A stretch of 64,000 nt of DNA, taken from CAZWSX01 sp964636985. GTDB lineage: Bacteria > Planctomycetota > Planctomycetia > Pirellulales > Pirellulaceae. Under the pieces are notes generated by a model, which saw only the letters and a program-made list of their open reading frames with translations, was not told the DNA's origin and did no database searches. How positions within the stretch are numbered: the stretch's first letter is position 1; each line of letters opens with the position of its first letter. The position numbers and the translations under genes are program-made. The stretch is taken from contig CAZWSX010000003.1 of NCBI GenBank assembly GCA_964636985.1, forward strand, positions 62,001 to 126,000, read 5' to 3'. Positions 35,798-44,939 of the stretch are shown in pieces.

Positions 35798-36163
35798 GAC
35801 TCTCTCCAAATCCAAGCTTTGTGCGTTGTGGAAATCGAATCTGATCTCATCCAAGCGCATCCCTAGCGCATCGTGCACGCGGCATACGGCTGGTACTCTA
35901 GTTAACAGAGAAGAAAGCAACGTCCGTGCCAATAGATCGGCAAAATCCGCGATCCATTTTCAGTGGCAAAATGCAGCCCCTTACGTGGCTATTTGATCGC
36001 TCTAGGCAGAAAGAACACGTTCTAACGAATATGAGGGAGACGGAACTTCACCCATTCGGTGCGAATATCGAGCATCAAGAATGAGCGTGGAGTGGCAGAG
36101 TTCTATTCCATGCCGTTCCTGAACACCGTCGCGCGGAGCACTTTTACTCGGAATGATCTCGCA
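35798..36163. other. Intergenic region with a sigma-54 site
   Basis: Holds the minus-strand promoter element at 35916-35931 and the leader (about 107 bases) of the WXXGXW gene. Nothing else recognised. Confidence 0.5.
35916..35931 (-). promoter_or_regulatory. Sigma-54 promoter for the WXXGXW gene
   Basis: On the minus strand TGGCAC-GGACG-TTGCT, identical to the -24/-12 consensus (TGGCAC-N5-TTGCW). It lies about 120 bases before the ATG at 35797. Confidence 0.8.
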
Positions 36164-36520
36164 TCAGGCCAAGACTTCGATGGTGAATCCGCCCGGGGCG
36201 GCAAAGTAGAACGTCCACGACCCGTGCTGCTGAGACGGGGCGGGAGCGTCGTATCCATCCGCGGTCAGGCGGCGATGCATCTCGTCCACCTTGGCGGGGC
36301 TTTCCTGGATAAACCCAACATGGAAGGTGGCCGGGTAACGAACCTCCGACTCGTGGGCGACCCGATAGTGGGTTAGCGACAGGACCATGCCTTTGTCGTC
36401 GCTAAGAAAGCACATGTTCTTATTGGGCTTTCCCATGACCGTGAGGCCGAAGTATTTGACCAGGAAGTCTTGCGTCGCAATGGGATCGTCGACCGTCAAA
36501 TTGAGATGGTTGAGATGCAT
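36164..36520 (-). CDS. Glyoxalase/VOC-superfamily protein
   Basis: 118 residues from the ATG at 36520, one VOC module: MHLNHLNLTVDDPIATQDFL at the N-terminus, FHVGFIQESPAKVDEMHRRL in the middle and YFAAPGGFTIEVLA at the end. Metal-ligand candidates are His5, a His in FHVGF and the Glu in FTIEV, as in the usual paired babbabbb fold. Members include glyoxalase I, dioxygenases and antibiotic-binding proteins; this one is not assignable further. It stands between sigma-54-linked genes but has no such site itself. Confidence 0.85.
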   Translation of the reverse strand: MHLNHLNLTVDDPIATQDFLVKYFGLTVMGKPNKNMCFLSDDKGMVLSLTHYRVAHESEVRYPATFHVGFIQESPAKVDEMHRRLTADGYDAPAPSQQHGSWTFYFAAPGGFTIEVLA

Positions 36521-36691
36521 GGCGGAGAGGGGCCCTAGTGGACATCGCAGTCTGAAATCGAAACCGTGCTTAGATGCCGAGTTCGGGCCGCTGGTTACAT
36601 TCGGCACCACGGCAGGCGCCATTGCTCGTCAAGAGAGCGAGCGAAGAGATCTCGCAAGGCTTGCCTCCTGGTAAGCCTTGAGGCCCACAGA

Positions 36692-37183
36692 CTACTCGTC
36701 GAAGTAGTTCGCGTTGGTCACCAAGTGACGTCCCAACGCGTTTCGCGCGGAGAGTCGCTTCGAGAGCTGCCAGCGCTGTTCCAGGTCTTCTTTTCGATCG
36801 TCTTGCGAAAACGCTGGGTTGTAGATCCACTCGCCGGAGCTAGAAGGATCGTCGTCTGAAGTGTCGTGCGAGCGAGTCGTTGCTCCTTGCGGACGGGCTT
36901 CTTGCGGGCGGGCCGATTCGCGAGCCCTGGCGAAGGAGACTTCGATCGTGGGATCGATGTATTCCGATACGACTTTGCCCGTGTATCCGCCAACCACTCC
37001 GCCTGCGATGGTTCCGACTAGGGCACCCACGGGGCCAGCCACGGCACCGACGGCTGCTCCCGCGGCCGCCCCGCCTAGCATGGCGCCAACTCCCGTTCCG
37101 ACGGGAAAAGCACCTGCTTCGTTCGACAAAGGGTCTTCGTGGCGAAGCATTCGGTAGTGATCTTCGAGTCGCTTGAGGGTCAT
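36692..37183 (-). CDS. Glycine-zipper membrane protein
   Basis: 163 residues. The ATG at 37183 has GAAGG 8-9 bases upstream. A short N-terminal part with LEDHYRMLRHEDP is followed by a long glycine-zipper segment (VGAMLGGAAAGAAVGAVAGP, then VGALVGTIAGGVVGGYTG; about 33-70) that can form a hairpin in a membrane, and a hydrophilic C-terminus containing SGEWIYNPAFSQDDRKEDLE. Such proteins are often stress-induced envelope proteins. An exact sigma-54 site lies 60 bases upstream, linking it to the regulon proposed for this region. Confidence 0.8.
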   Translation of the reverse strand: MTLKRLEDHYRMLRHEDPLSNEAGAFPVGTGVGAMLGGAAAGAAVGAVAGPVGALVGTIAGGVVGGYTGKVVSEYIDPTIEVSFARARESARPQEARPQGATTRSHDTSDDDPSSSGEWIYNPAFSQDDRKEDLEQRWQLSKRLSARNALGRHLVTNANYFDE

Positions 37184-37242
37184 GTTGGACGCCTTCACTT
37201 GATGTCGATCAGACAGATGAGGTGAGTCTGTATCGGTTGGAG

Positions 37243-37258
37243 TGCAAGTAGCGTGCCG
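37243..37258 (-). promoter_or_regulatory. Sigma-54 promoter for the glycine-zipper gene
   Basis: On the minus strand CGGCAC-GCTAC-TTGCA; the conserved GG and GC are 10 bases apart. The distance to the ATG at 37183 is 59 bases. Confidence 0.75.
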
Positions 37259-37373
37259 CGGCTATCGTTACTTCAGAAGCAGGCTGCGAAAGCAAATCGA
37301 GAACTTGTCAGCGAGCTTGGTGTGGATCGCCGACCAGCGTGCCGGATCGGCGATCAATTCAATACGAGCCGAT

Positions 37374-39269
37374 CTATTTTTCATCGGCTGGTTGCGTTGC
37401 TTCCTCGGCAGGAGCGTCCTGGTTGGGCTCCTTGTTTTGAGGAACACGGTTTTGAGCAACGCGGGCAAAGATCAAACAGGAGTAGGGGCCGATGCTGACC
37501 TTCGCGGAGTGCGAATAGCCATCGGCTTCCTCGGGAATCAGTTCCAAGTCGCCGACTTCGGTCTTGTCGAGTTCGGGATGGTACACGCCGCAGTCGCCGT
37601 TGAAGAGGAGCTTCCATTGGCCCTGATCCGTCGGGATGCCGATGGTGTAATCTTCCTTCACCCCTTCCGAGAAGTTGAGGACCACCAGAACGTCGCCGTC
37701 GTAGTTGTCGTTTTCCCAACGGCGGAAGGCGACGACCTTTTGCTCGTCGTGACAGTGGAACACTTCGATGTTCTGGCCGGTGAAGCCGCTGGTGAGGCCG
37801 TTTTTGTTGAGGCGGATCGCGATCAGATCGCGATACATCTGCACGATCCCTTCGTATTCCTTCTTGCGGCTCCAATCGAGCGGGTTGCCATCGTCGAACC
37901 ACTTGTCGGTCAGGAATTCCTGCCCTTGAAAGAGCATGGGAACGCCTGGCGCGGTGAAGATGAGGGCCGCTCCCAGGGTCGAACGCTTCACGGCGTAGCG
38001 ATTGGGCTTTTCGCTGGGATCGATCTCCGAAACGACCCGCTGCTTGCCGTTAGCAACCTCGTCGTGCGACTCGGTGTAGATGACCCGCTCGTACGCATCG
38101 AGGTTGTATTTATGCAGAATCGCGCCGCGGATCTTATCCATGCTGCGATGCTGATCTTCGATTTGGGTGATGACGTCGCGAACAGGATGCACGAAATTAG
38201 CGTCCCATTGCGTGGAAAAGTGAGCGCCGCCGTCCCCGTGTTTTTTGGTCAGGTAGGCGTTGTTGCGGAGGTCCTCGGCGACGAGTAGTTTGCCGGGATA
38301 TCGCTCGGAGATCTCGCGATTGATCCATTGGGCCAGGCTGAAGCCTTCCGGAATGGAATTGCTTTCGTCGCCGTCGATCGACCGCATGTAGAGCGTCATG
38401 TCGTAACGCAGGCCGTCGGCGTGGTACTCGTCGAGCCACATCATGGCGTTGTCGAAGATGTAGGTTCGCACTTCTCCGCGGCCGTAATCGGGCCGTGTAT
38501 CGCCCCAGGGAGTCGTGGAACGACTGTCGTTGTAGAAGTAAATGCCCCCTTTATTGTCGTGGCTCCAACCATCGAACTGCCACAGGTCCAAATCGGAGGG
38601 GCCGAAGTGGTTGTAAACCACATCGATGATCACCGCGATTCCCAACTTGTGCGCTTCGCGGATGAAGAGCTTTAGTGCTTCGGGGCCGCCGTACGCCGTT
38701 TCGATGGCGTAGGGATGGGCGGGGTTATAGCCCCAAGAGTAGTCGCCGGCGAATTCTGCCAAGGGCATGAGTTCGACGACGTTGACGCCCAGGGTCTTGA
38801 GATAGGGGAGCCGATCTTTAGCAGTCTCGAACCTGCCGACGCCATCGCCTTTTACGTTGAAGGTGCCGACGTGCATTTCGTAAATGACGCTTTCGTTCCA
38901 GGGGTGCATTTTGAACGCATCCCCCTGCCAATCGAAATGGTTTCCATAGATCACGCCGTTCCCAACAGAATTGGTTACTTGCCGGGCGCGGGGATCGATG
39001 CGCGAGATGGACTCATCGCCGTTGCGGAGCCAAAAGCGGTACTCGTCGCCGGGCTTTGCGTTGGGGATGTCGACGTACCAGTTGTCGTTTTCCTCGCGCT
39101 CGCAAGGATTCGCTTGCGGGTCCCAATCGTTAAAGCTGCCTACAACAGAAACTTCTTCGGCGTGGGGTGCCCATACGCGAAAGGCCACGCCTTGATCGTG
39201 AATGATGGCTCCCATGCCTAGATGAATCTTGGTCTCCTGAACGACCTTGGTCTCCTGAACAAGCGACAT
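37374..39269 (-). CDS. GH13 alpha-amylase-family enzyme, 1,4-alpha-glucan branching-enzyme-like
   Basis: 631 residues from the ATG at 39269 (GGGGG A upstream). An N-terminal CBM48-like beta domain (GVAFRVWAPHAEEVSVVGSF, FNDWDP) precedes the catalytic barrel. GH13 regions are intact: DVVYNHFG (region I), DGLRYDMTL with nucleophile Asp290, LLVAEDL with acid/base Glu332, and TESHDE with Asp403. The C-terminal all-beta domain ends in a Gln/Glu/Pro-rich tail. The family includes glycogen branching enzymes and malto-oligosyltrehalose trehalohydrolases; the sequence pattern (YEMHVGTFN, ETAYGGPEALK) leaves both possible, branching preferred. It has its own sigma-54-like site, suggesting stress-controlled glycogen or trehalose metabolism. 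Confidence 0.85.
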   Translation of the reverse strand: MSLVQETKVVQETKIHLGMGAIIHDQGVAFRVWAPHAEEVSVVGSFNDWDPQANPCEREENDNWYVDIPNAKPGDEYRFWLRNGDESISRIDPRARQVTNSVGNGVIYGNHFDWQGDAFKMHPWNESVIYEMHVGTFNVKGDGVGRFETAKDRLPYLKTLGVNVVELMPLAEFAGDYSWGYNPAHPYAIETAYGGPEALKLFIREAHKLGIAVIIDVVYNHFGPSDLDLWQFDGWSHDNKGGIYFYNDSRSTTPWGDTRPDYGRGEVRTYIFDNAMMWLDEYHADGLRYDMTLYMRSIDGDESNSIPEGFSLAQWINREISERYPGKLLVAEDLRNNAYLTKKHGDGGAHFSTQWDANFVHPVRDVITQIEDQHRSMDKIRGAILHKYNLDAYERVIYTESHDEVANGKQRVVSEIDPSEKPNRYAVKRSTLGAALIFTAPGVPMLFQGQEFLTDKWFDDGNPLDWSRKKEYEGIVQMYRDLIAIRLNKNGLTSGFTGQNIEVFHCHDEQKVVAFRRWENDNYDGDVLVVLNFSEGVKEDYTIGIPTDQGQWKLLFNGDCGVYHPELDKTEVGDLELIPEEADGYSHSAKVSIGPYSCLIFARVAQNRVPQNKEPNQDAPAEEATQPADEK

Positions 39270-39321
39270 TGGTTCTTTCCCCCCAATGGAATGAGTTGTA
39301 AAAGCACTTTCAATTTGGCAG

Positions 39322-39337
39322 AGCAAGAAACGCGCCG
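39322..39337 (-). promoter_or_regulatory. Probable sigma-54 promoter for the GH13 gene
   Basis: On the minus strand CGGCGC-GTTTC-TTGCT. GG and GC have the correct 10-base spacing, but the -24 block departs from GGCAC at one base. It ends 52 bases before the ATG at 39269. Confidence 0.5.
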
Positions 39338-39429
39338 ATCAATAGCGGCACTTTGAGAGCCCCTAGCAATGACGTTCGATCATCCGCACATGATGAGACT
39401 GACCGCCGATCGATCAGGTTGAGCAGCCA

Positions 39430-42400
39430 TCAATCGCCGGCAGCAGCCGTTTCGCCGTCCGTGACATAAGGAGCACGGCGGAGGTATTGCACGATTGTCC
39501 GGACCAACAGGGGGCCGTCGAGCGGCTTGGAAAGATAATCGGTGCATCCGGCGACGATGCACCGTTCGCGATCGGCTCGCATGGCATTGGCCGTTAACGC
39601 GATGATCGGCTTCGTGAAGCCCCTCATCCGCAATTCGGAAACGGTTTGGTAACCATCCATGATGGGCATCTGCATGTCCATCAGCACCAAATCGATGCGA
39701 GGAGCATCGGGCTGGCCTTCGGCCAAAATGTCGAGGGCCTGGCGTCCGTTGGTCGCCGTCACCACCCGCCCACCGGCTTTTTCGATGAAGTGCTGGGCGA
39801 CGAAACGGATATCGCGACGATCGTCGACAATGAGAATGCAGCCGTCAATTTTGTCGTCGAGCGAATTCTGTTGCAGGGTTTCGAGTGCATCGACGACGGT
39901 TAGCGATGGCTCGATCAGTGGCACATCGGTGATCTCGCCGCAGTCGATTTGGAGGACGAACGTGCTCCCTTTATGGAGTTGGCTCGCGACTGAAATATCG
40001 CCCCCCAAGAGTTGGGCCAACCGGCGGCTGATGGCGAGTCCCAGCCCCGTTCCTCCGAAGACCCGCGTGTCGGACGAGTCGACTTGCGTGAACGGCTGAA
40101 ACAGCATGCTAAGATTTTTCGATGCGATACCGACGCCCGTATCGGCGATTTCGAAGGCCATTTGCCTTTTGTCGTGATCGTATCGGGCAACCACGCGGAC
40201 ATTCCCTTGTTCCGTGAATTTGATGGCGTTGCCCACCAGGTTCAGCAAAACCTGACGAAGCCGCGTGGCGTCGGTTTTGATGAATTGCGGCATCTTGCCA
40301 TCGAAGTTGAACTCCAGGCGAAGGCGTTTTTCTTTCGCCCGCAAGTCCATGAGCGAACGGAGTTCCGCGAGGACCAGATCGGGGCGGACTTTTTCGCGGT
40401 CGATCGAAAGCTTGCCGGCGTCGATCTTCGACAGGTCGAGAATATCGTTGATGAGTTGCAGCAGGAACTTGCCGTTGCGGCGGATGATGTCGATGCTTTG
40501 CAGATTGTCGGGATCGGAAATGTGATCGGCCAGGATGTCGAGGTGCCCCATGATCGCGGTCATGGGAGTGCGGATCTCGTGGCTCATGTTCGCTAAGAAC
40601 TCGCCGCGCGAACGGCTGGCCGCCTCGGCGGCGTCGCGGGCCTCGCGCAATGACGCTTCGTACGACTTTTGCTCGGTGACATCGGTATTCGATCCGAACC
40701 AGCGGGTGATCCGACCATCCTCGTCACGAAGCGGAAGCGCGCGAGCCAGGAACCAACGGTACTCGCCGGTTTTGCTGCGCAGTTGAAAGGTTTGCTCCCA
40801 CGGTTCGCCGGTCAGGAACGAGTGCCGCAGGCTATCGCGGATCTCGTCCCGATCGGCGGGATGAATGGCATTAATCCAGCCCGAGTCGCGAGAATCGGCG
40901 GCGGCGAGGCCGGTGTAGTCGTACCAGCGTCGATTGAACCAGACGATGGCGCCGAGATCGTTCGCCATCCAGGCGTGTTGCGACATGTTGTCGGCGAGGG
41001 CGCGAGCTCTTTGTTCGCTCTCGCGGAGGGCAACCTCGGCTTTTTTTCGCTCCTTGAGGCTCATGCCTGAGGGAATCAAGTGCGTGATGCGGCCATGCGA
41101 ATCGCGCAGCGGCGCAATCTGATAGTTGATCCACTCCAGTTCATCCCCGCGCATTCGGACTTGCACATCCTGGCGAACAATTTCGCCGGCGTTCGCGCGG
41201 GCAATCGAATCCCGAACAAACTGCTGCGCCTCCGGCGAATAGTTCCACCAATGGGTATCCCAATACGGCTTGCCGACGACTTCGTCTTTGGCGATGCCGG
41301 CGGCATCCAGCGGCGCGCGGTTGACCTCGATCAGCGTGCCATCGACTGAAATCACGCCGACGAAAGCGAACAGATTGTCGAGCACATCGCGGAGGAACTG
41401 CTCCCCTTCTTGCAGACGGCGGCGAACGCGCGCGCGTTCGATCACGTCCCACGTAAGGAGGGCGATCTTCTTTACGAATCGGACCTCCTCGATATCCCAT
41501 TGGCGGGGCGTGGCCTGATGCAGAAACATGCTGGCGTGCCACGCTCCCTGCCGCATGATCGGCACACTGATGGATGCCAAGATTTTCGACGCGGCAAAGT
41601 ATTCCGAATCTTTAGTAAGGGGCGCGGTGGAAGCGTTCTCGACCACCATCGTTTCGCCGGCGCGCAGCCCGTTGAAAAACTCGTTGCCCACCATTGTGCT
41701 GTCGAAGTGGCCGGAGAGATGAGCAAGTCGCCCGCTGCTCCAGCACTCGCTCACCGTTACGGTGGCATCGTCGGCGACTTCGGCGAAGCCGGCGCGGTCG
41801 GCTTGCAGGTTTTCCGCCACGGCCGATGCAGCCAGGCGGCGAATCTCGTCCTCGTCGTCGATTTGCCCCAGCTTTTCCAGTAGCTCGACGGCCACCGATT
41901 GGAATTTGGCGCGGGCGTCGGCCTCCTGCTGGTTGCGGATCATCTCCGTCACATCGCGCACCGCCACCGTCGAGCACACCGGGGTCGGGTCACCGAGAAT
42001 CTCGTCGAAGAGAATTTTCATTCGCACGCTCACCCAGCGAATATCGCCGTCGGGCGGGCAAATGCGGTGCTCGAGCGAGATGATACCGCTATCCTTCGAT
42101 TTCATCGCGGCATCCACGGCATCGACCACGCGTCCTAAATCTTCGGGATGAATCCGCGCGTGAAGTTCGTTCCGGGGCAGGGTGGGGCGGTCTTCGAAGC
42201 CGAAGATCTTCGCCGCGGTCGCGTCGAGCGTTGCCGTGCCATGGACGTAGTCGATGACGACCGCTCCAAGTCCCCCCACGGACGCAGTCAAACGGAGCTG
42301 CTCGCTCTTATTGCGGAGTTCCAACTCTTGAAGCCGGCGCTCGCTCAGGTCGCGAAAGACGAGGACGCATCCTTGGACTTCGCCCTCGCGGGTTCGAATG

Positions 42401-43371
42401 GGAGAGGCGCTGATGTCGACAGGATACTGTCGGCCGTCTTTTGCGACGAGCGCCACATGATCGGCCTGGCGAACGACCGTGCCCTTGGCCAAGGCGCTCT
42501 CGGCGGGATTCTCCACCGACCTGCGCGTGAATTCGTTGACAATATGAAACAACGCGCTGAGCGGCTTGCCGACCGCCTCGCCATGTTCGGCGCCAGTGAG
42601 TCGCTCGGCAACGGAGTTCATGTTGGTGACGATGTGCATCTCGTCGGTCACGATGACCGCATCGCCAATGCTCGCCAGGGTCGCCCGAAGGCGATCGCCG
42701 CGTTCGGCAATCTCTTTGACGGCGAGTTGCCGGTCGACAAGGTGTTTGTTGACGGCATAGAAAAAACTTCCGATCGCCGCGAGTGCCACCAAGGCGACGA
42801 ACACAGAAGTCAGCAGGGCGGCATTTCGGGTGTCGCGTGTTTGACCAGCGCGAGCGGAAAGCAGCCGTTCTTCCTCCAGGATCATGGCGCCGATGATGCC
42901 ATTGATGGAGGACTGCGCGTTCGGCTCGATGCTTTTATTCAGTTCCGCTTTGGCGGCCTCCAGGCCGTCGCGATCGTAGACGGTAAGGCTGTTGGCAACG
43001 TGGGCCATCCGCTCTTCGCAGAGCCGCGTCAGTTCCAGGCAAAACTTCTGCTGCTGGGCGTTGTCGTCGGAAAGCTGTTTGAGATGGGAGAGTTGCCCTT
43101 TGAGTCCGTTCGCCGCGGTCTCGAACGAAGTGAGAAACTTCCGATCGCCCGAGAGGATATAGCTGCGCGACATGGTTTCGGCATCGGAAACCAGTCCTTG
43201 CGTTTTTTGGATTTCGCCGATGAGCTCGTGCGTGTGCGCGACCTGGGAGGCTTGGTCGTAGAGTTGAAACAGATTCCGCGTCGTGGTCGCCAGGCTGAGC
43301 ACAGTCACGAGCGCCACAAATCCGCCGACAAGCAGCAGAATCGGGGGATAAGATCGGGACGGACTGGCCAT
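39430..43371 (-). CDS. Hybrid sensor histidine kinase (CHASE3, four PAS, GAF, HisKA, HATPase, receiver)
   Basis: 1313 residues from the ATG at 43371. Two membrane helices (about 8-30 and 184-206) flank a CHASE3-like extracytoplasmic domain (HTHELIGEIQKTQGLVSDAE, MSRSYILSGDRKFL). Then PAS (about 225), a second PAS of the PAS_3 type (about 365), GAF (about 490-640), and two more PAS domains (about 665 and 795). The HisKA box FLANMSHEIRTPM has phosphoacceptor His931, followed by HATPase motifs (LLNLVGNAIKFT, DTGVGI, GTGLGLAISRRL) and a receiver with Asp1232 in LVLMDMQMPIMDGY. It has no Hpt of its own; a separate Hpt gene lies 2.2 kb upstream. As the distal gene after a sigma-54 operon it may be auto-amplified. 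Confidence 0.92.
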   Translation of the reverse strand: MASPSRSYPPILLLVGGFVALVTVLSLATTTRNLFQLYDQASQVAHTHELIGEIQKTQGLVSDAETMSRSYILSGDRKFLTSFETAANGLKGQLSHLKQLSDDNAQQQKFCLELTRLCEERMAHVANSLTVYDRDGLEAAKAELNKSIEPNAQSSINGIIGAMILEEERLLSARAGQTRDTRNAALLTSVFVALVALAAIGSFFYAVNKHLVDRQLAVKEIAERGDRLRATLASIGDAVIVTDEMHIVTNMNSVAERLTGAEHGEAVGKPLSALFHIVNEFTRRSVENPAESALAKGTVVRQADHVALVAKDGRQYPVDISASPIRTREGEVQGCVLVFRDLSERRLQELELRNKSEQLRLTASVGGLGAVVIDYVHGTATLDATAAKIFGFEDRPTLPRNELHARIHPEDLGRVVDAVDAAMKSKDSGIISLEHRICPPDGDIRWVSVRMKILFDEILGDPTPVCSTVAVRDVTEMIRNQQEADARAKFQSVAVELLEKLGQIDDEDEIRRLAASAVAENLQADRAGFAEVADDATVTVSECWSSGRLAHLSGHFDSTMVGNEFFNGLRAGETMVVENASTAPLTKDSEYFAASKILASISVPIMRQGAWHASMFLHQATPRQWDIEEVRFVKKIALLTWDVIERARVRRRLQEGEQFLRDVLDNLFAFVGVISVDGTLIEVNRAPLDAAGIAKDEVVGKPYWDTHWWNYSPEAQQFVRDSIARANAGEIVRQDVQVRMRGDELEWINYQIAPLRDSHGRITHLIPSGMSLKERKKAEVALRESEQRARALADNMSQHAWMANDLGAIVWFNRRWYDYTGLAAADSRDSGWINAIHPADRDEIRDSLRHSFLTGEPWEQTFQLRSKTGEYRWFLARALPLRDEDGRITRWFGSNTDVTEQKSYEASLREARDAAEAASRSRGEFLANMSHEIRTPMTAIMGHLDILADHISDPDNLQSIDIIRRNGKFLLQLINDILDLSKIDAGKLSIDREKVRPDLVLAELRSLMDLRAKEKRLRLEFNFDGKMPQFIKTDATRLRQVLLNLVGNAIKFTEQGNVRVVARYDHDKRQMAFEIADTGVGIASKNLSMLFQPFTQVDSSDTRVFGGTGLGLAISRRLAQLLGGDISVASQLHKGSTFVLQIDCGEITDVPLIEPSLTVVDALETLQQNSLDDKIDGCILIVDDRRDIRFVAQHFIEKAGGRVVTATNGRQALDILAEGQPDAPRIDLVLMDMQMPIMDGYQTVSELRMRGFTKPIIALTANAMRADRERCIVAGCTDYLSKPLDGPLLVRTIVQYLRRAPYVTDGETAAAGD

Positions 43372-43496
43372 GCGGAAATACCGAGGTGAGTTGCGATGTA
43401 GCAATTCTAAGGAAGCCCATCTCCTCGGCTATTTTCCCGACCTCCCCACGGACGTTCCGTGGGATGGACAATCGGTCGACACGCGATCGGTTAATG

Positions 43497-43748
43497 CTAA
43501 CGTCGGAGGCGCCAGCCGATAAACGCTCCTACGGCAAAGCACCAAAATGCCGCGACGTCGGGATGCTCCTGCGCATATTGCTTGAACAACGAAAGGATGT
43601 CTCTAGTGGGCTCTGCCACCAACCGATTGGCGCACGCCTGCGACCCTTGCATAGCGGACTTCGCTACGTACGACGCTCCTTCGCGAGCGGCTTGCCCCAT
43701 CTGCTGCATCGGCGCATTGGTAGGCCGCATCGAGCCGTTGGTACCCAT
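43497..43748 (-). CDS. Small tail-anchored membrane protein
   Basis: 83 residues; AAGGAG upstream of the ATG. A hydrophilic N-terminus (MRPTNAPMQQMGQAAREGAS) and amphipathic middle precede a C-terminal membrane helix (VAAFWCFAVGAFIGWRLRR) ending in three basic residues. The tail resembles the C-terminal anchor of ElaB/YqjD-type proteins. It lies 25 bases after the holin-like gene and is probably the fifth gene of the operon that starts at 45359. Function unknown. Confidence 0.75.
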   Translation of the reverse strand: MGTNGSMRPTNAPMQQMGQAAREGASYVAKSAMQGSQACANRLVAEPTRDILSLFKQYAQEHPDVAAFWCFAVGAFIGWRLRR

Positions 43749-43773
43749 AGCTCCAACTCCTTAACAAAATACA

Positions 43774-44247
43774 TTACCTTGGGGGAAGGCCGTACATGGT
43801 TCGATTTAGCTCAGCCGGCTGGTAATCGGTTGGCCCCTGATCCACGGGCTCTTCTTCCTCAAACAAGCTCTGGCGCAACCAGTTGCCGTTTTCCTCGCAC
43901 TCCGCAACGGTCGCTGCCAACATCGCACTTGCTTTGTTGATCAACGCGTAAGCGGCGTACGAGGTGATAACCAATCCCAGCACGGCCACGCCGCAGGCAA
44001 TTCCATACGAAGCCGTAAGCCCCAGTTCGCCATATTCATGCAGCGCGTACACGCCGCAGAGCATGAGCGAAACGAGCACGAGAATTCCGAAAGCGATCGC
44101 CATGGCGACTGCGGTCAGCCCGTAGACGATCGATTGCTTCGCCTCCCCGAGTGACAGCCAGACCAGCTTCCATTGAAGCTGGGCGAGTTCCATGATATCG
44201 CCCAGCATTCTCCGCCAAGGCGAATAGTGTCGTGACGTATCGGCCAT
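43774..44247 (-). CDS. YqjE-like (phage holin superfamily III) membrane protein
   Basis: 157 residues from the ATG at 44247, two bases after the stop of the preceding gene. An N-terminal amphipathic helix (RRMLGDIMELAQLQWKLVWL) and two membrane helices (LTAVAMAIAFGILVLVSLML and YGIACGVAVLGLVITSYAAY) give the layout of YqjE/PF07332 proteins, followed by a soluble acidic tail (EEEEPVDQGPTDYQPAE). In enteric bacteria yqjE lies beside yqjD and yqjK in stress-controlled sets, which matches the neighbours here. Confidence 0.8.
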   Translation of the reverse strand: MADTSRHYSPWRRMLGDIMELAQLQWKLVWLSLGEAKQSIVYGLTAVAMAIAFGILVLVSLMLCGVYALHEYGELGLTASYGIACGVAVLGLVITSYAAYALINKASAMLAATVAECEENGNWLRQSLFEEEEPVDQGPTDYQPAELNRTMYGLPPR

Positions 44248-44249
44248 TC

Positions 44250-44453
44250 TTAAGAACCCCGGAACACGCGTTTCACGACGAAACCAGCCGCCAATCCAAC
44301 GAGGGCAGCGAGCGTGACGGCCAGCGCCGGCTGCTCCGCAATCCACCGTGCTACCGCCTGCTGGGCCGAAGCAGGCTCGTACTGCGCCACGGGTTCTTCC
44401 CGTGGCGCGGATCGTTCTTCTCGCTCGCGATGCAAAGGTGCCAAACTAATCAT
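44250..44453 (-). CDS. Small YqjD/ElaB-like tail-anchored protein
   Basis: 67 residues from the ATG at 44453. A hydrophilic, Glu/Arg-rich first half is followed by WIAEQPALAVTLAALVGLAAGFVVKRVF, which fits the ending of DUF883/ElaB/YqjD proteins (about P..AL..A..VG.L.G), tail-anchored membrane proteins that associate with ribosomes in enteric bacteria. The start overlaps the end of the upstream gene by 8 bases and the stop is 2 bases from the next start, so the genes are translationally coupled. Confidence 0.75.
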   Translation of the reverse strand: MISLAPLHREREERSAPREEPVAQYEPASAQQAVARWIAEQPALAVTLAALVGLAAGFVVKRVFRGS

Positions 44454-44895
44454 GGCATTCCGCCCTCCCGTCGCGCGACAAATCACAAGACTGCGTCGAT
44501 GGCTCCTGGATTAGCTCGGCGATACGTTTATTGACGAATTCAGTCGCCCAACGGGCGGCTGCTCCCATCAGAACGGTCGACGCCGTGCGTGTTACAAAAG
44601 CGAATAGCGTACTTGTAATTGTCGGATGCGACGATGAGGAAGGAGGCAATTGATAGGCCTCAATTGCCCTTCCACTCAAAGGTGTGTTGTTGGCTACGGC
44701 GGGCACCATCGCGTACGAGGCGAGGGCGACGCCGCCTAAACTGAGCCATGGGTACTGCGAAACATAGAACTTCCAGTCAGCAACCTGGCTGACTCGTTCT
44801 TTCGCATTGCGATAATCGTGCACCATGCGAGCCTTGAGGGCCTGCATTTTGGCTTGCACCGCTTGTCGCTCGGTTTGTTTCGCGACCATGCTCAT
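44446..44895 (-). CDS. Small membrane protein of the YqjD/YqjE-like operon
   Basis: 149 residues; AAGGG lies about 9 bases upstream of the ATG. A basic, coiled-coil-like N-terminus (KQTERQAVQAKMQALKARMV) precedes a membrane-prone segment (YPWLSLGGVALASYAMVPAV) and a second weak hydrophobic stretch (FAFVTRTASTVLMGAAARWA). No domain match that I can name; by position it could play the role of YqjK in the enteric yqjD-E-K set. The last 8 bases overlap the next gene. Confidence 0.75.
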   Translation of the reverse strand: MSMVAKQTERQAVQAKMQALKARMVHDYRNAKERVSQVADWKFYVSQYPWLSLGGVALASYAMVPAVANNTPLSGRAIEAYQLPPSSSSHPTITSTLFAFVTRTASTVLMGAAARWATEFVNKRIAELIQEPSTQSCDLSRDGRAECHD

Positions 44896-44939
44896 GGATG
44901 ACGCCCTTCACTTCCCGGAAATAAATCAGTGGTTCCGAC

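Noticed and set aside
42148..43389. 413-codon plus-strand frame
   Set aside because: Antisense of the hybrid kinase sensor domains.
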